Assembly: GCA_018398765.1 (NCBI GenBank)
Contig: JAHBMJ010000829.1
Coordinates: forward strand, 1-40,240
Reading direction: 5' to 3'
Origin: Chromera velia
Taxonomy: Eukaryota; Sar; Chromeraceae
Length of the DNA stretch: 40,240 nucleotides
Part shown: positions 31,484 through 40,240 of the stretch, piece after piece
Layout of the letters: each line of letters opens with the position of its first letter
How positions within the stretch are numbered: position 1 is the first letter of the stretch
Position numbers and translations under genes: made by a program
Notes under the pieces: generated by a model
What the model was told of the DNA's origin: nothing
The model's input: only the letters and a program-made list of their open reading frames with translations
Database searches by the model: none

Positions 31484-32521
31484 TTGTTGTTGTTGGAATC
31501 AAGAGTGCAGCCAAATGAGGAGTTGCTGGGCAGAATAAGGAAAGGGTATGATGAAGAGAAATTTTGGGCAAAAGTGAAAGAAGTGCTCGAGCATCTTGAG
31601 ATAGGAGTACCTCGACACTTACGGCTGATTGTCTTGCGTTTTCAGATAGAGGATGGACTACTTTATTTCAATGATAGGTTGGTCATCCCAACAGAGAGAC
31701 TGCAAAGAAATCTTATTTATGAGCATCATGACATAGCCGCTAGTGGTCATTTAGGAGCAGAAAAGACCTACTTGAAGTTGGCAGGAAACTTTTACTGGCC
31801 ACATATATATGCGTCTGTTGTACAGTACGTGAGAAAGTGTGATGCATGTCAGCGATCAAAGAGGCCGACTGAGAAGCTATATAGACTGTTGCAACCTCTC
31901 TCTATTCCTGAATTTTCTTTCCAATCGATTTTTCTTAACTTTGTGTTTGGACTTCCGAGCGTGACGTTCAGGGGGGAATCGGTGGATAGAATTCTCTCTG
32001 TGGTTGACCATCTGTCCAAAAGTCCCTTCTTTGCTACAGTCTCCTCAGAGATCACGGCCGAGGGGACAGCAGAAGTCGTGTATGAGCGAGTGGTATGTGA
32101 ACACGGTATACCTCAGTCAGTGGTCAGTAATCGTGACCCTCGTTTTCTTTCTGCATTCTAGAAAAAACTCGCTCACCTGTGGGGAACGAAACTGAATATG
32201 AACACCAGAGGACACCCACAGTCAGATGGCCAGACAGAGAGAGACAACCAGACCATCGAACAAATGTTGCACTGTTTTATGAATGAGTACCAGACTAACT
32301 GGCCGAAGTGGTTGTGTTCTTGCCAGTTTGCATATCATGATTCTGTTCATCCTGCCACAGGCATGTCTCCTTTTCGTTTCTTATATGGACGTGACTCTAT
32401 TCGTCTCCCTTCTGTCTCTGTATGCTCCAAGTCATTCTTTCTGCCAGCAGCAGACTTTGGAGACCGCAGAGAGGCAGAAATCATGAGGGCAAAGGAACGA
32501 CTCGACCAAGCAAGAGAATAA
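31484..32521 (+). pseudogene. gypsy integrase with disrupted active site
   Basis: The HHCC zinc-binding domain is clear (HHDIAASGHLGAEKTY, CDACQRSK). The core has FLNFVFGLP, where the first catalytic Asp should stand but Asn does (31937-31939). It also has VVSNRDPRF, where the second Asp is Asn (32129-32131). The Glu survives in HPQSDGQTERDNQT. A TAG at 32159-32161 interrupts a usual Trp position. The open frame stops again at 32519-32521. Confidence 0.88.
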
Positions 32522-32990
32522 GCAGCTCGACAGGTAGATCCACGCAGACAGGAAGTTTCGTTTGCTCCAGGAGACTTTTTGCTTGTACGTAATGCATACT
32601 TCAAGGGAAGCAAAAAGCCAAGTGGAAAGCTTGAGCCTGTGTTTTACGGACCCTTTGAGGTAGAAAGGAAAGTGGGAAGCAATGCGTATGAGCTGATTTT
32701 CCCTGCAGGGGTGAGGGGTCATAATGTGATCAATGTGTCCTACCTGAAGAAGTACGAGAGAGAGAAGGACGATCCGCCACCTGCCATTCGGTTACCTGCC
32801 TCAGAAGAGGTAGAGTATAAAGTAGGAGAGATCCTTGATCACAAGAAGATAAATAAGCAGGTGTACTATTTGGTGTGGTAGAAAGGAGAGAGTAAAGAGA
32901 ATGCATCGTGAGAGCCTGCAAAGAAAGCACTACATGCATTTAAGGAGAAGAGAAGACAACAAGAAAGAGAGAAGCAAGCAATAGGCAGGT
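32522..32990 (+). pseudogene. GPY/F module and chromodomain of the gypsy integrase
   Basis: After the integrase core comes a GPY/F-type region (FYGPFEVERKVGSNAYEL, NVSYLKKYE) and then EEVEYKVGEILDHKK and VYYLVW. This is the N-terminal half of a chromodomain. A TAG at 32879-32881 cuts it where an aromatic residue normally stands. Chromodomains of this position bind histone marks or associated proteins and guide integration. Confidence 0.75.
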
Positions 32991-33338
32991 GTAAGTGGCA
33001 GTTGAGGAGTAGAGAGATAAATTCTATTTAGGCACAAATGACAGGTTTATGGAGTGGAATGCATGTATGTGAGTTCTGGAGAGATGAAGAGGATTAGGGA
33101 AAAGAAATGAGTCAGTCGTGCATCTTCCTTGATGCAGGGTAGCGTGTGCGTGGTCGGGCTCAGCATTCCGACTTCTGTCTTCACTCATGGTTCGTTCGTA
33201 TATGCGCGTCCGTCGGTGTCTGTGTTAGCTTGCATTACCTACTTGTGTATATACCTTGCAGAGTTTGTGTGTCCGCGTTTATCTGAAAAAATTGGAACCG
33301 AGCGTGATCGTCAGCTTTAAGCAGTCACTGTGGGCAGG
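32991..33338. other. non-coding part of the gypsy element between pol and 3' LTR
   Basis: No gene is seen. A clear polypurine tract just before the 3' LTR is not obvious; only GTGGGCAGG is present. Confidence 0.4.
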
Positions 33339-33623
33339 TGTAGGCCGGCTACAAGCGGTGGGCATGCGACGGGCCTGTGGAGTGGCGGCGCCATGAGGCA
33401 CGCGTATGATTTATGTAGCACTGGCCGCTCTGACGTCATATAGCAATCTGATGTGGCCTGACGTCAGAAAAACATCAGCCTGCCTTCTAGTGACCTAGCT
33501 AGCGACTGATTAATCTGTTTGACTGAATGTTGTGTGAACTCTTCTAGGTCAAACATATATGTCAAGGAACCTCTGAATGCACATCAACGTATTTAGAGTT
33601 CTTAGCCCCGTAGAACGCTAATA
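33339..33623 (+). repeat. 3' LTR of the gypsy element
   Basis: It starts TGTAGGCCGGC and runs to GAACGCTAATA at the edge of a (CA)n tract. It has about 23 substitutions and one extra 12-bp segment near 33490-33505 relative to the 5' LTR. The exact end is blurred by the microsatellite. Confidence 0.9.
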
Positions 33624-33675
33624 CACACATATACACACACACACACATACACACACACACACACACATATATATA
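33624..33675. repeat. (CA)n/(TA)n microsatellite after the 3' LTR
   Basis: CA units with TA interruptions continue the tract interrupted by the gypsy element. Confidence 0.9.
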
Positions 33676-34076
33676 CATCATCATCATCATCATCATACGC
33701 CATCGCTATCGGCCCATAATAGGCGTCTAGCGTTCGGCAAGTCACAACACGCAAGGCAGATTATTAAATGATGGACCCTTATTTCACAACCTTTAGCAAA
33801 TAGCTTAACAGCTGCATTTTTTCTCAAACTCTTCCACTTCTGGCAAGGCGTGCTTGCGCATGAGCGAGGCTGCTTCATGTGATGTTGACTGCCAGCCATG
33901 CCATGCCACCTCATAACGCCATCCTCTTCCCTGCTTGTACTTCCTAAGAATTTCCTTCACCTGACAGCCCTGAACCCAGCTTCCCTTCTTTTCTTTGACT
34001 GCCTTCTTCGGCTGCTCTGGCTGTCTGGGGGCAAGGTCCTTATGTGCTTTGCTTGTGTGAATGCGAAGCCCCCACA
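33676..34076 (-). mobile_element. probable 5'-truncated non-LTR retrotransposon tail
   Basis: Read on the minus strand, the segment has an open reading frame end, a stop, about 110 bases of unique sequence, then seven ATG units (33676-33696 as ATC on the plus strand). A 3' unit-repeat tail is typical of several non-LTR clades such as RTE. The coding part ends in a zinc-finger-like motif and a chromodomain. No RT or endonuclease domain is present, so the class is an inference from the tail and truncation. Confidence 0.4.
33805..34074 (-). pseudogene. C-terminal fragment with zinc-finger-like motif and chromodomain
   Basis: The first recognisable residues are WGLRIHTSKAHKD, resembling the second half of a C2H2 finger. 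A Lys/Pro-rich linker follows. Then comes QVKEILRKYKQGRGWRYEVA, WHGWQSTSHEAASL and PEVEEFEKK, which follow the chromodomain pattern of an E-x-I-L start, a YxVxWxGW centre and a C-terminal helix. The usual Trp after T/S is replaced by HE. The frame upstream of 34076 is only microsatellite. It is antisense to both flanking gypsy elements, so it is not part of either. Confidence 0.6.
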
Positions 34077-34085
34077 TATATATAC

Positions 34086-34116
<31 letters not shown>

Positions 34117-34131
34117 TACATACACACATAT

Positions 34132-34182
<51 letters not shown>

Positions 34183-34262
34183 CATACATACTACAGTGTC
34201 ACATAGATACAGTATCATACACACACATACATATACATACACACACATACACACACATACAT
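34073..34262. repeat. (CA)n/(TA)n microsatellite
   Basis: About 190 bases of mixed CA and TA units lie between the antisense fragment and the second gypsy element. Confidence 0.9.
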
Positions 34263-34299
34263 TTACGCATAGACTAGCACAGACCAGCACAGATACAGA

Positions 34300-34917
34300 G
34301 AATGCATCTATTGTGATGTCCTACTTGGGCATGCCAGGAGCCGCGAAAGCCTCAGGCGGCGGGCCTTATAGCCATTCAGACCAGCCGCGGGCGCCTAGGG
34401 CTGCCCGCGGGCAAAGTAACGGGCCAGGGCCGCGCGAAGTAGGCCGCGCAGGACCTAAGGCCCCGGAACAAATCGATGTGCCCAGGCATGCCGCGAAAAA
34501 ACAACGCAGTGGGCCCAATTTATGTGGTTCCACTGATTTTTGTGGTGGTGATTAAATACACGTGGGTCCCTAACCGGATCTATGCTTGGGAGATGCGGCG
34601 TCTCTTTCTACATGCCGTCCTGTCCAGAATTAGAGAGAAAACAGAGGAGATTCCAATTGTTGTGGTCAAAAGCCAGGACAAAAAGGAGATGGGGCAGTCT
34701 CTGACGTTTCCTGCGTTAGCGATGCATGATTAGATTGAGTGGAAGCTAGCGAAGAGATCGAAATTGAATCGAGTCAAGTCGTGTGGAGCTCTAGGTATTG
34801 CTCTGAGAATTTGAACCTAAGCCTGTCTTTAAATGAACTTTCTGGCCAGTCCTTTAGCTTCTGTCGACAGACCAGCCTAGCCTCGAGCCATTTCTGTGCG
34901 GCGCCCAGTAGCACAGA
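34300..34917 (+). other. unassigned region upstream of the second gypsy pol
   Basis: A GC-rich 34310-34550 stretch gives a Gly/Pro/Arg-rich frame that could be a gag remnant. No zinc knuckle or protease is recognisable, and no LTR was found. Confidence 0.25.
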
Positions 34918-36539
34918 ACATATGGTGACGCCAGCAGCCCTTACCTGACAGAGGTCCAGAGGTCGGCAGTGAGGAACTTGCTTCTCAAATTCACCTGCTT
35001 GCATCTAACGAAAACAGATTGGGGAACGTTCAAAGGGGTCGAGGCAGAGATAGACACGCAGGGGTTGGGACTGATTTTCGTTCGACCGCGACCGATCCCA
35101 CATGCATTGAAGGAAGAAATGAACGAAACAATTGATCAGTGGTTGGAAGCAGGCATCATCGTACCTTGTACATCGCCATGGGGGGCACCTCTCATCTGTG
35201 CACGGAAGCTAATTAAACGGAAAACTCTGCCTGTGCATGGACATACGGAAATTGAACGAAATCCTGCGTAGGGAAGGATATCTACTTCCAAACATGGATG
35301 GGATATTGCACAGGCTGAGAGGCACGACCTGGCACACAGCGATCGATTTAATTTCTGGATTCATACAAATACCAATAAAGAAGGAAGACCAACCAAAACT
35401 TGCTTTTGTCATACCCGATCGAGCGCAGTTCACCGAGCGCGGTTCATCTTCATCAAACTACCCTTTGGCCTAAGCAACGCATCTAGCTATTTCCAGCGAG
35501 CAGTCGACTCCATGCTATAGGAACTGCTGAACGTTTGCGCTATGGCTTTCATTGACGATTGCATCATTTCGAGCAAAGATTTTGATACCCATCTGAGTAA
35601 CATGAGAAAGGTGTTCAAAAGAATGGCCGCTTCTGGCATTAAAATTTTGATCCAGAAGTGTAAATTCGCGATGCGTAAATTGACGTACCTGGGCCACGAA
35701 GTCACGCCTGAAGGAATCAAGCCATCGACATAGAAAGTCGAGGCTGTCCTGCAGGCAGTTGAACCGAAGAATGCAAAGGAATTGAAGAGATTTTTGGGAA
35801 TGATCGGATGACACCGAAAATTTATTGATCGTTTTACGGAGATTAGCGCCCCATTATATGACTTGTTATCAAAGAAAACGAAATGGCACTTCGAGGAGCC
35901 ATAGGGACAGGCATATGCAAAACTGAAAGAAAGCTTGGCATCTGCACCAGTCTTTGCGTACCCTGACTTTTCCCTGCCCTTCATCCTGAAAACAGATGCA
36001 AGTATGTCCGAGAATGCAGTTAGTGCAATTCTTGCACAAGAAGTAGAGGGAGAAGAGAGACCGATTGCGTTTACAAGTAAAAAATTGAGTGAGATCGAAT
36101 CGCGTTATTGCATATCTGAGCAAGAGGGAGTGGGATTGGTTTGGAGAGTTGAGACTTTTAAGGGGTTTCTTTATGGAAGGAAATTCATGATTATTACGGA
36201 TCACAGAAGTTTACAGTGGATCAAAAGCCAGCGTGACACTTCACCCAGATTGATGAGATGGTCGTTACGTCTTTCGATTTATGATTTTGAAGTCATCCAC
36301 CGACCTGGTTGGAACCACATCGATGCAGACAGTTTGACTCAACCTCCTTTCGTCTCTGATCACTATCCCCCTCCAACTCCTAACGATCACACTGACCAGG
36401 AGATAGTCATCGTAGGGGTGATGACAAGGAAGAGGAAGGCAGAAGAGCTAGCAGAAGAGGCATTGAGACAAGCCGAAGCAGAGAAAGGAAAAGAGAAGGC
36501 AGACGAAGAGAAGAATGTGAAGGACTCGGGAAAATAGAA
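34918..36539 (+). pseudogene. reverse transcriptase and RNase H of the second gypsy element
   Basis: The RT starts YLTEVQRSAVRNLLLKF and continues WLEAGIIVPCTSPWGAPL. After frameshifts near 35205 and 35435 it gives MDIRKLNEILRREGYLLP, AIDLISGFIQIPI, KLPFGLSNASSYFQRAV and MAFIDDCIISS (the DD pair is present). Stops lie at about 35518, 35731, 35810 and 35901. The RNase H is open: LKTDASMSENAVSAILAQE, FTSKKLSEIESRY, IITDHRSLQWI and HIDADSLTQPP, so its acidic residues look complete. Confidence 0.87.
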
Positions 36540-36629
36540 AGAAGGATGGGTTGATGAGGAAAACCTGTAAGCCAAAAGAAGAAAGGAAGAAAAACATGAG
36601 AAAGAGAGAAAAGAGGAAGCAAAACAGAG

Positions 36630-37653
36630 CACTCAAGTAGCCAAGCCGCCAGCAGAAATGATTTGTGCACTACTTTCGCACGAGGATTTAAAAACGGAAC
36701 AGAGAAAAGACAGAGAGATGAGTAGCATGATCGACATGCTCAAAGGGAGAGAACTTCCCAAAGGCATCACACACAACGAGAAAGTTAGGATGTTTGCACA
36801 AGAGCCTCTATACACAATGTATGATGGGCTCTTGATGAGAATCTTGCCGACTGCAAATAGCCATACAAAGGGAGCTCACTTTCTCGTTGCAGTACCCGCA
36901 TCCCTCAGAAAGACACTGCTCCATGCGGTACACGATCATCTGCTGTCCGGACACTGCGGCATCCATAAGACCATCCACTCACTGTCCGAACGATTTTTCT
37001 GGCCTTCTCTTTAAGCCGACGTGAAAAAATATGTATTGACGTGCAGAAAGTGTCAGGAGAGAAAGAAACAGGCAGAGAAAGGAGCATTCGATACACAAGT
37101 TATAACGGATGAGCCGCTGACCAGTTTTGCCATCGACTGTGTAGGGCCCTTGCCCCACACAGAGAACGGAAACATATGCATCCTCTCAGTCATCGATCTG
37201 GTTTCTCGATATGTTCAGCTTATTCCACTGCAGAACATGAAAGGAGTGATGGTCGCACGTGCATTGGTTCAAGAAGTCATATACAGATGGGGACCACCGG
37301 CAAAACTGATGAGTGATCGAGGCTCGAATTTTCTTGAGCCTGTTGTAGAAGCTGTGAACAATTTGCTCGGCACAAAAAGGGTATGTTGCACAGCCTATCA
37401 CTTTCAGACGAATGGAAGAATAGAACGCATGTATCGAGACATCAAGCACACGATCTCTATGTATATCGACCGACAGATAAACAAATGGCACGATTTTTTT
37501 TACTTCGCAGCAATGGCACACAACCATTTTTTCTACTTTTTGATCGGCATGAGTCCGTACGAGTTCATATATGGGCGCAGGACCAACTCCATCTTATACC
37601 TTCTCTCTTCTCTCGAGTCAGACACAGCACTAGGACACAGCCATCTTACCTGA
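36630..37653 (+). pseudogene. integrase of the second gypsy element, acidic triad present
   Basis: The HHCC domain reads HDHLLSGHCGIHKTI and CRKCQERKKQ, with a TAA between them at 37012-37014. The core has SFAIDCVGPLP, KLMSDRGSNFL and HFQTNGRIERMYRDIKH, so both Asp residues and the Glu are in place. A frameshift near 37600 moves the C-terminal part into another frame. It is less eroded than the integrase at 31484. Confidence 0.87.
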
Positions 37654-38236
37654 TAACTACATCCAGGTCCTAGGGGACATTCGAAGAGAGAATGCAGATC
37701 GTTCCACATTGTTTCAGAGAGCTGCAATCCAACGTATGCACAGAAAGTTAAAGGAAGGAGGGAAGGCAGTCAGAGAATACAAGAAAGGCGACTTTGTGTT
37801 TTTGTTGAGAGGTAACCCGCATGCTCTTAAACCGAAGTGGGATGGGCCGTGGGTGCTCATGGACCCACTGAGACCAAACGGAACCGCGCAGGTAAAGAGA
37901 GTAGGCAGCCAGAGAACAGACACTGTGAATCGATCGAAACTAGCGCCGTACCTTTGTCGAGACGTGGAAAAAAATGAGGAACTTGAGAGGAAATTCATCG
38001 AAGGAAAGCTCGACCCTAAGGAGGAAGAAGAGGACGATCAGAATGAGGAAGACTTCGAAGTAGAAGAAGTCATTGGGAGGAGGAAGAAAGACGGAAAATT
38101 GGAGTACCTGTTGCGGTATCTGAACTACTGCAGACCTACATGGACGAAAGAATCCAAGATGAATTGTCCTCGTTTAGTTGAAGTTTATGAAGAGAAGCAA
38201 TGCAAGCCCTTCCAAAGAGAGGAAGAGCACGATTGA
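37640..38236 (+). pseudogene. GPY/F module and chromodomain of the second gypsy integrase
   Basis: The sequence continues with YKKGDFVFLLRG, KPKWDGPWVLMDPL and NRSKLAPYL (GPY/F region), then an acidic linker. The chromodomain follows: EDFEVEEVIGRRKKDGKLEY, LLRYLNYCRPTW and CPRLVEVYEEK. The centre has LRY where VxW is typical. This frame is open to the stop at 38234-38236. Confidence 0.85.
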
Positions 38237-39145
38237 AGCAAGATAAAAAGAAAGAAGAGGAGGGGGGAAGAAAAGGGAATAGGACGAGAAAGGAAATACG
38301 CAGGAATTGGGGAAGGGGATGCACTGGGAGAGGGTCGGGAAGTAGAAAGGAACGACGTCAGATGTTGCATAAACTTAACACCAGGCATGCAGCAGGTCCG
38401 ATAGGGACGTGCGAAATAGAATAGTTGAAATACACATGAGAAGGCACGAATGGCGATCAATGAATACATGGACGACCGAGCGAATGAATGTATAAATGCT
38501 CAATGCATAAATGACCGGCGATAAAGCGCATGCGTATGTTTAATCCATGATCGAACACTTTCGAAGGACCAAAACAGCGAGCATTGACTGACAAAAGGCG
38601 ATTGACGGGGCCAGCCTAGCAGTGATCTCCACTGAGCCCCAGCTACCACGCGGAAACGCACGGGAATAACTCGATTAGAACACCTGCATATGAGAGCGAC
38701 AGTATAAAAAACTTGATCATAAGTAGTAAATTTATAGCACGTCTAAGACATTTTCAAACCAGCAAACGCGCACGAACAACACATATCTACTACAACCACA
38801 CAAGCACACATACATGCATATACACCGCAAAGAAACACACTGGCATCGCAACGATCACATCCAGATACAGAGCACACCGCACAGTCACGACCGGCAACAC
38901 ATTGTCAAACAGCCAGTGGCACGCATGCACACATGACACACAATTGCCACCAACACACACAAAACACCACAGCGCCACAATCACATCTAGACATACTACA
39001 AATCACAATCAGCCATACATACACGAACATCATACAACTACACACAAAGCAAAGTTAGACAACAAGCAGAAGAAAGAAGAGAAAGCAGCAAAGCACCATC
39101 CCTTGACAAAGGTAGCAGCTCCATACAAATAAACCAAGCATCTAA

Positions 39146-39872
39146 GCTCAGAAATGCCAAGCAAGCAAATCTCACACACATTCAATCTGGAGGGAGGGAA
39201 ACTGTGACACTCTGGGGGGCAGATGAACCAATACCTGCTCTGGGAGAGGGAAAGGATGGGGAAAGGGGGGTAAAAGGGCTGGTGTGTAGGGATATAACCA
39301 CTCATATCGGTATGGAGTGATACTGAACAGGGGCACAAACCCTCACTTCACTCAGGAGATTAAAGCAAGAGTACGATGTGCTCCATACAAAAGGCTGTGT
39401 AGATAGAAACCCTAAGGGACAGGTAGACGGAAGCAGATAGGAAGACACCCACAAACACACAAACCAGCAAACATCAGCGAAACACCTAGATAGATAGTCC
39501 CGGGGGGAAAGGTAGACTGTTGGAAGGAAGAGCTGCGACAGCCACACTATCCACTCTGCTTGATGAGTTGCTCCAAATCGCTTCTCGGTTGCGACACGGT
39601 GAGGGAAGGCCGGTTCAGGCGGGAAGGGGCGGGGGGGGGATGGAGCAGGGGAACGGGGGGGAGTGGGGAGGGGAAATCGCTCAGAAATGCCGAGCAAGGA
39701 GAAAGGAAGAGCTCAGAAATGCCGAGCGGATAACGGAAGAGCTCAGAAATGCCGAACACCCAAGTCAGAAATGCCGAGCGATTAGATAGGCAATAAAGAG
39801 GAGAAAGGCAAAATAGAGATTCAAACAAGCTCAGAACTGCCGAGCGCACAAGCAAGCTCAGAAATCCCGAGC
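39146..39872. repeat. dispersed 17-bp palindromic motif, seven copies
   Basis: Copies of GCTCAGAAATGCCGAGC or close variants start at 39146, 39679, 39711, 39741, 39763, 39829 and 39856. The ends GCTC and GAGC are inverted. The six right-hand copies lie within 194 bases at irregular spacing, so this is not a simple tandem array. Confidence 0.8.
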
Positions 39873-40210
39873 ACAGCAACACGTCCATTGCATCGGTGGG
39901 TGGGGGAATTACCTGAACCAGAGGAGGAATGGCCTTTCATTCATGAAACAACAGAGTCGCAGGGTGTTGGATTGAAGGCTGGCCACCTACATGAAGACGC
40001 AAGCCCTGGCAAGCAGAACAGAGGAAGAAGAGAATAAATGTGCACGTTCATTCCCAACTTACCTGGCTAGTGAAGACCAGAGTGCACGGAAGGGTCCGAG
40101 CTGAGAAGCACCGTCAAAGCGACCCGACTTCGTCAGCTGCAAAGAAAGCAAACAAGAAAGGAAAAGAAACAAAAGGGAAACAAAAGAGAAAAAGGAAGGA
40201 GAAGAAAAAT

Positions 40211-40239
40211 CACACACACACACACACACACACACACAC
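40211..40239. repeat. (CA)n microsatellite
   Basis: About fourteen CA units run to the end of the window. Confidence 0.9.
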
Positions 40240-40240
40240 C

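Larger units (their letters stand above)
27544..33623 (+). mobile_element. Ty3/gypsy chromovirus, two LTRs, decayed
   Basis: The element is about 6.1 kb: 5' LTR, primer-binding site, gag with a zinc-knuckle remnant, protease, reverse transcriptase, RNase H, integrase with GPY/F region, chromodomain, 3' LTR. The order protease-RT-RNase H-integrase places it in Ty3/gypsy, and the chromodomain after the integrase in the chromovirus group. The coding region carries multiple stops and frameshifts and lost catalytic residues, so it is not autonomous. The target was a (CA)n tract, which hides the target-site duplication. Confidence 0.92.
34918..38236 (+). mobile_element. second Ty3/gypsy chromovirus, pol region only
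   Basis: The order RT, RNase H, HHCC integrase, GPY/F and chromodomain marks a chromovirus. It is a different lineage from the element at 27544, judging by its protein sequence. At least three frameshifts and six stops break it. No LTR pair, gag or protease could be identified. A TATA-like TATAAAAAAC at 38703-38712 could belong to a degraded 3' LTR. Confidence 0.85.
38237..40240. other. gene-free tail of the window
   Basis: A purine-rich stretch at 38240-38350 follows pol. Then come His/Thr-rich low-complexity frames at 38713-39132 and G-rich sequence at 39180-39280 and 39600-39680. No gene is supported. Confidence 0.45.

Noticed and set aside
30869..32881. Nuclear reassignment of stop codons to Trp
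   Set aside because: Both TGA and TAG occupy Trp-like positions only in the decayed element, catalytic residues are lost too, and the main gene ends in TGA. Mutation explains it better.
38713..39132. 139-codon His/Thr-rich open frame
   Set aside because: It arises from CA/ACA-rich simple sequence and has no motif.
39679..39872. CRISPR array
   Set aside because: Motif spacing is irregular, spacers are as short as 5 bases and the context is eukaryotic.

Overview
The window looks like nuclear DNA of a unicellular eukaryote, probably an alga or related protist. It holds a spliced gene with twelve GT-AG introns, decayed Ty1/copia and Ty3/gypsy retrotransposons, dense microsatellites, and assembly gaps bordered by G/C homopolymers. 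A chromerid-like alveolate would fit the intron density, simple repeats and chromodomain retroelements, but that placement is a guess and not shown by the sequence.

Layout. 1-5.6 kb is an AT-rich transposon graveyard. It carries a minus-strand Ty1/copia relic (RT and RNase H recognisable, about 2.88-4.42 kb) and two AT-rich inverted-repeat elements. 5.6-14.8 kb is dominated by homopurine/homopyrimidine tracts and microsatellites, and I support no gene there. A 35-bp minisatellite lies at 14546-14720. A single-exon hypothetical ORF (14864-15310, minus) runs away from the main gene.

The main gene (16531-23636, plus) is reconstructed here from 13 exons, 12 coding in full, with every exon junction in frame. 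It encodes a 1010-residue protein. The order is an unrecognised N-terminus, an Ala/Gly/acidic linker, one bromodomain (about 280-381), a long Gly/Pro-rich linker, an ET (NET)-like domain (about 593-677), a SEED-like Ser/Asp/Glu tract (about 735-765) and a Gly/Pro/Asp tail. This is BET-family architecture with one bromodomain, as in plant GTE proteins. The acetyl-lysine-anchoring Asn appears to be His. The start codon appears to be split by a 5' intron. One splice donor lies inside a (GTCA)n repeat.

23.6-26 kb is intergenic with an assembly gap. 26-27.1 kb is an AT-rich island. 27544-33623 is a complete but decayed Ty3/gypsy chromovirus with two LTRs, inserted in a (CA)n tract. Its LTRs differ almost only by transitions. 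At 33676-34076, minus strand, there is a probable 5'-truncated non-LTR element whose product ends in a zinc-finger-like motif and a chromodomain, followed by an (ATG)n tail. 34918-38236 is a second, LTR-less chromovirus pol region with an intact-looking integrase triad but a broken RT. The last 2 kb is simple-sequence DNA with a dispersed 17-bp palindromic motif.

The only gene likely to be functional is the BET-like chromatin reader. The rest is decayed mobile DNA or repeats. I found no clear new multi-gene system. The most unusual points are the altered bromodomain, the split start codon, the transition-biased decay of the LTR element and the antisense zinc finger-chromodomain tail.
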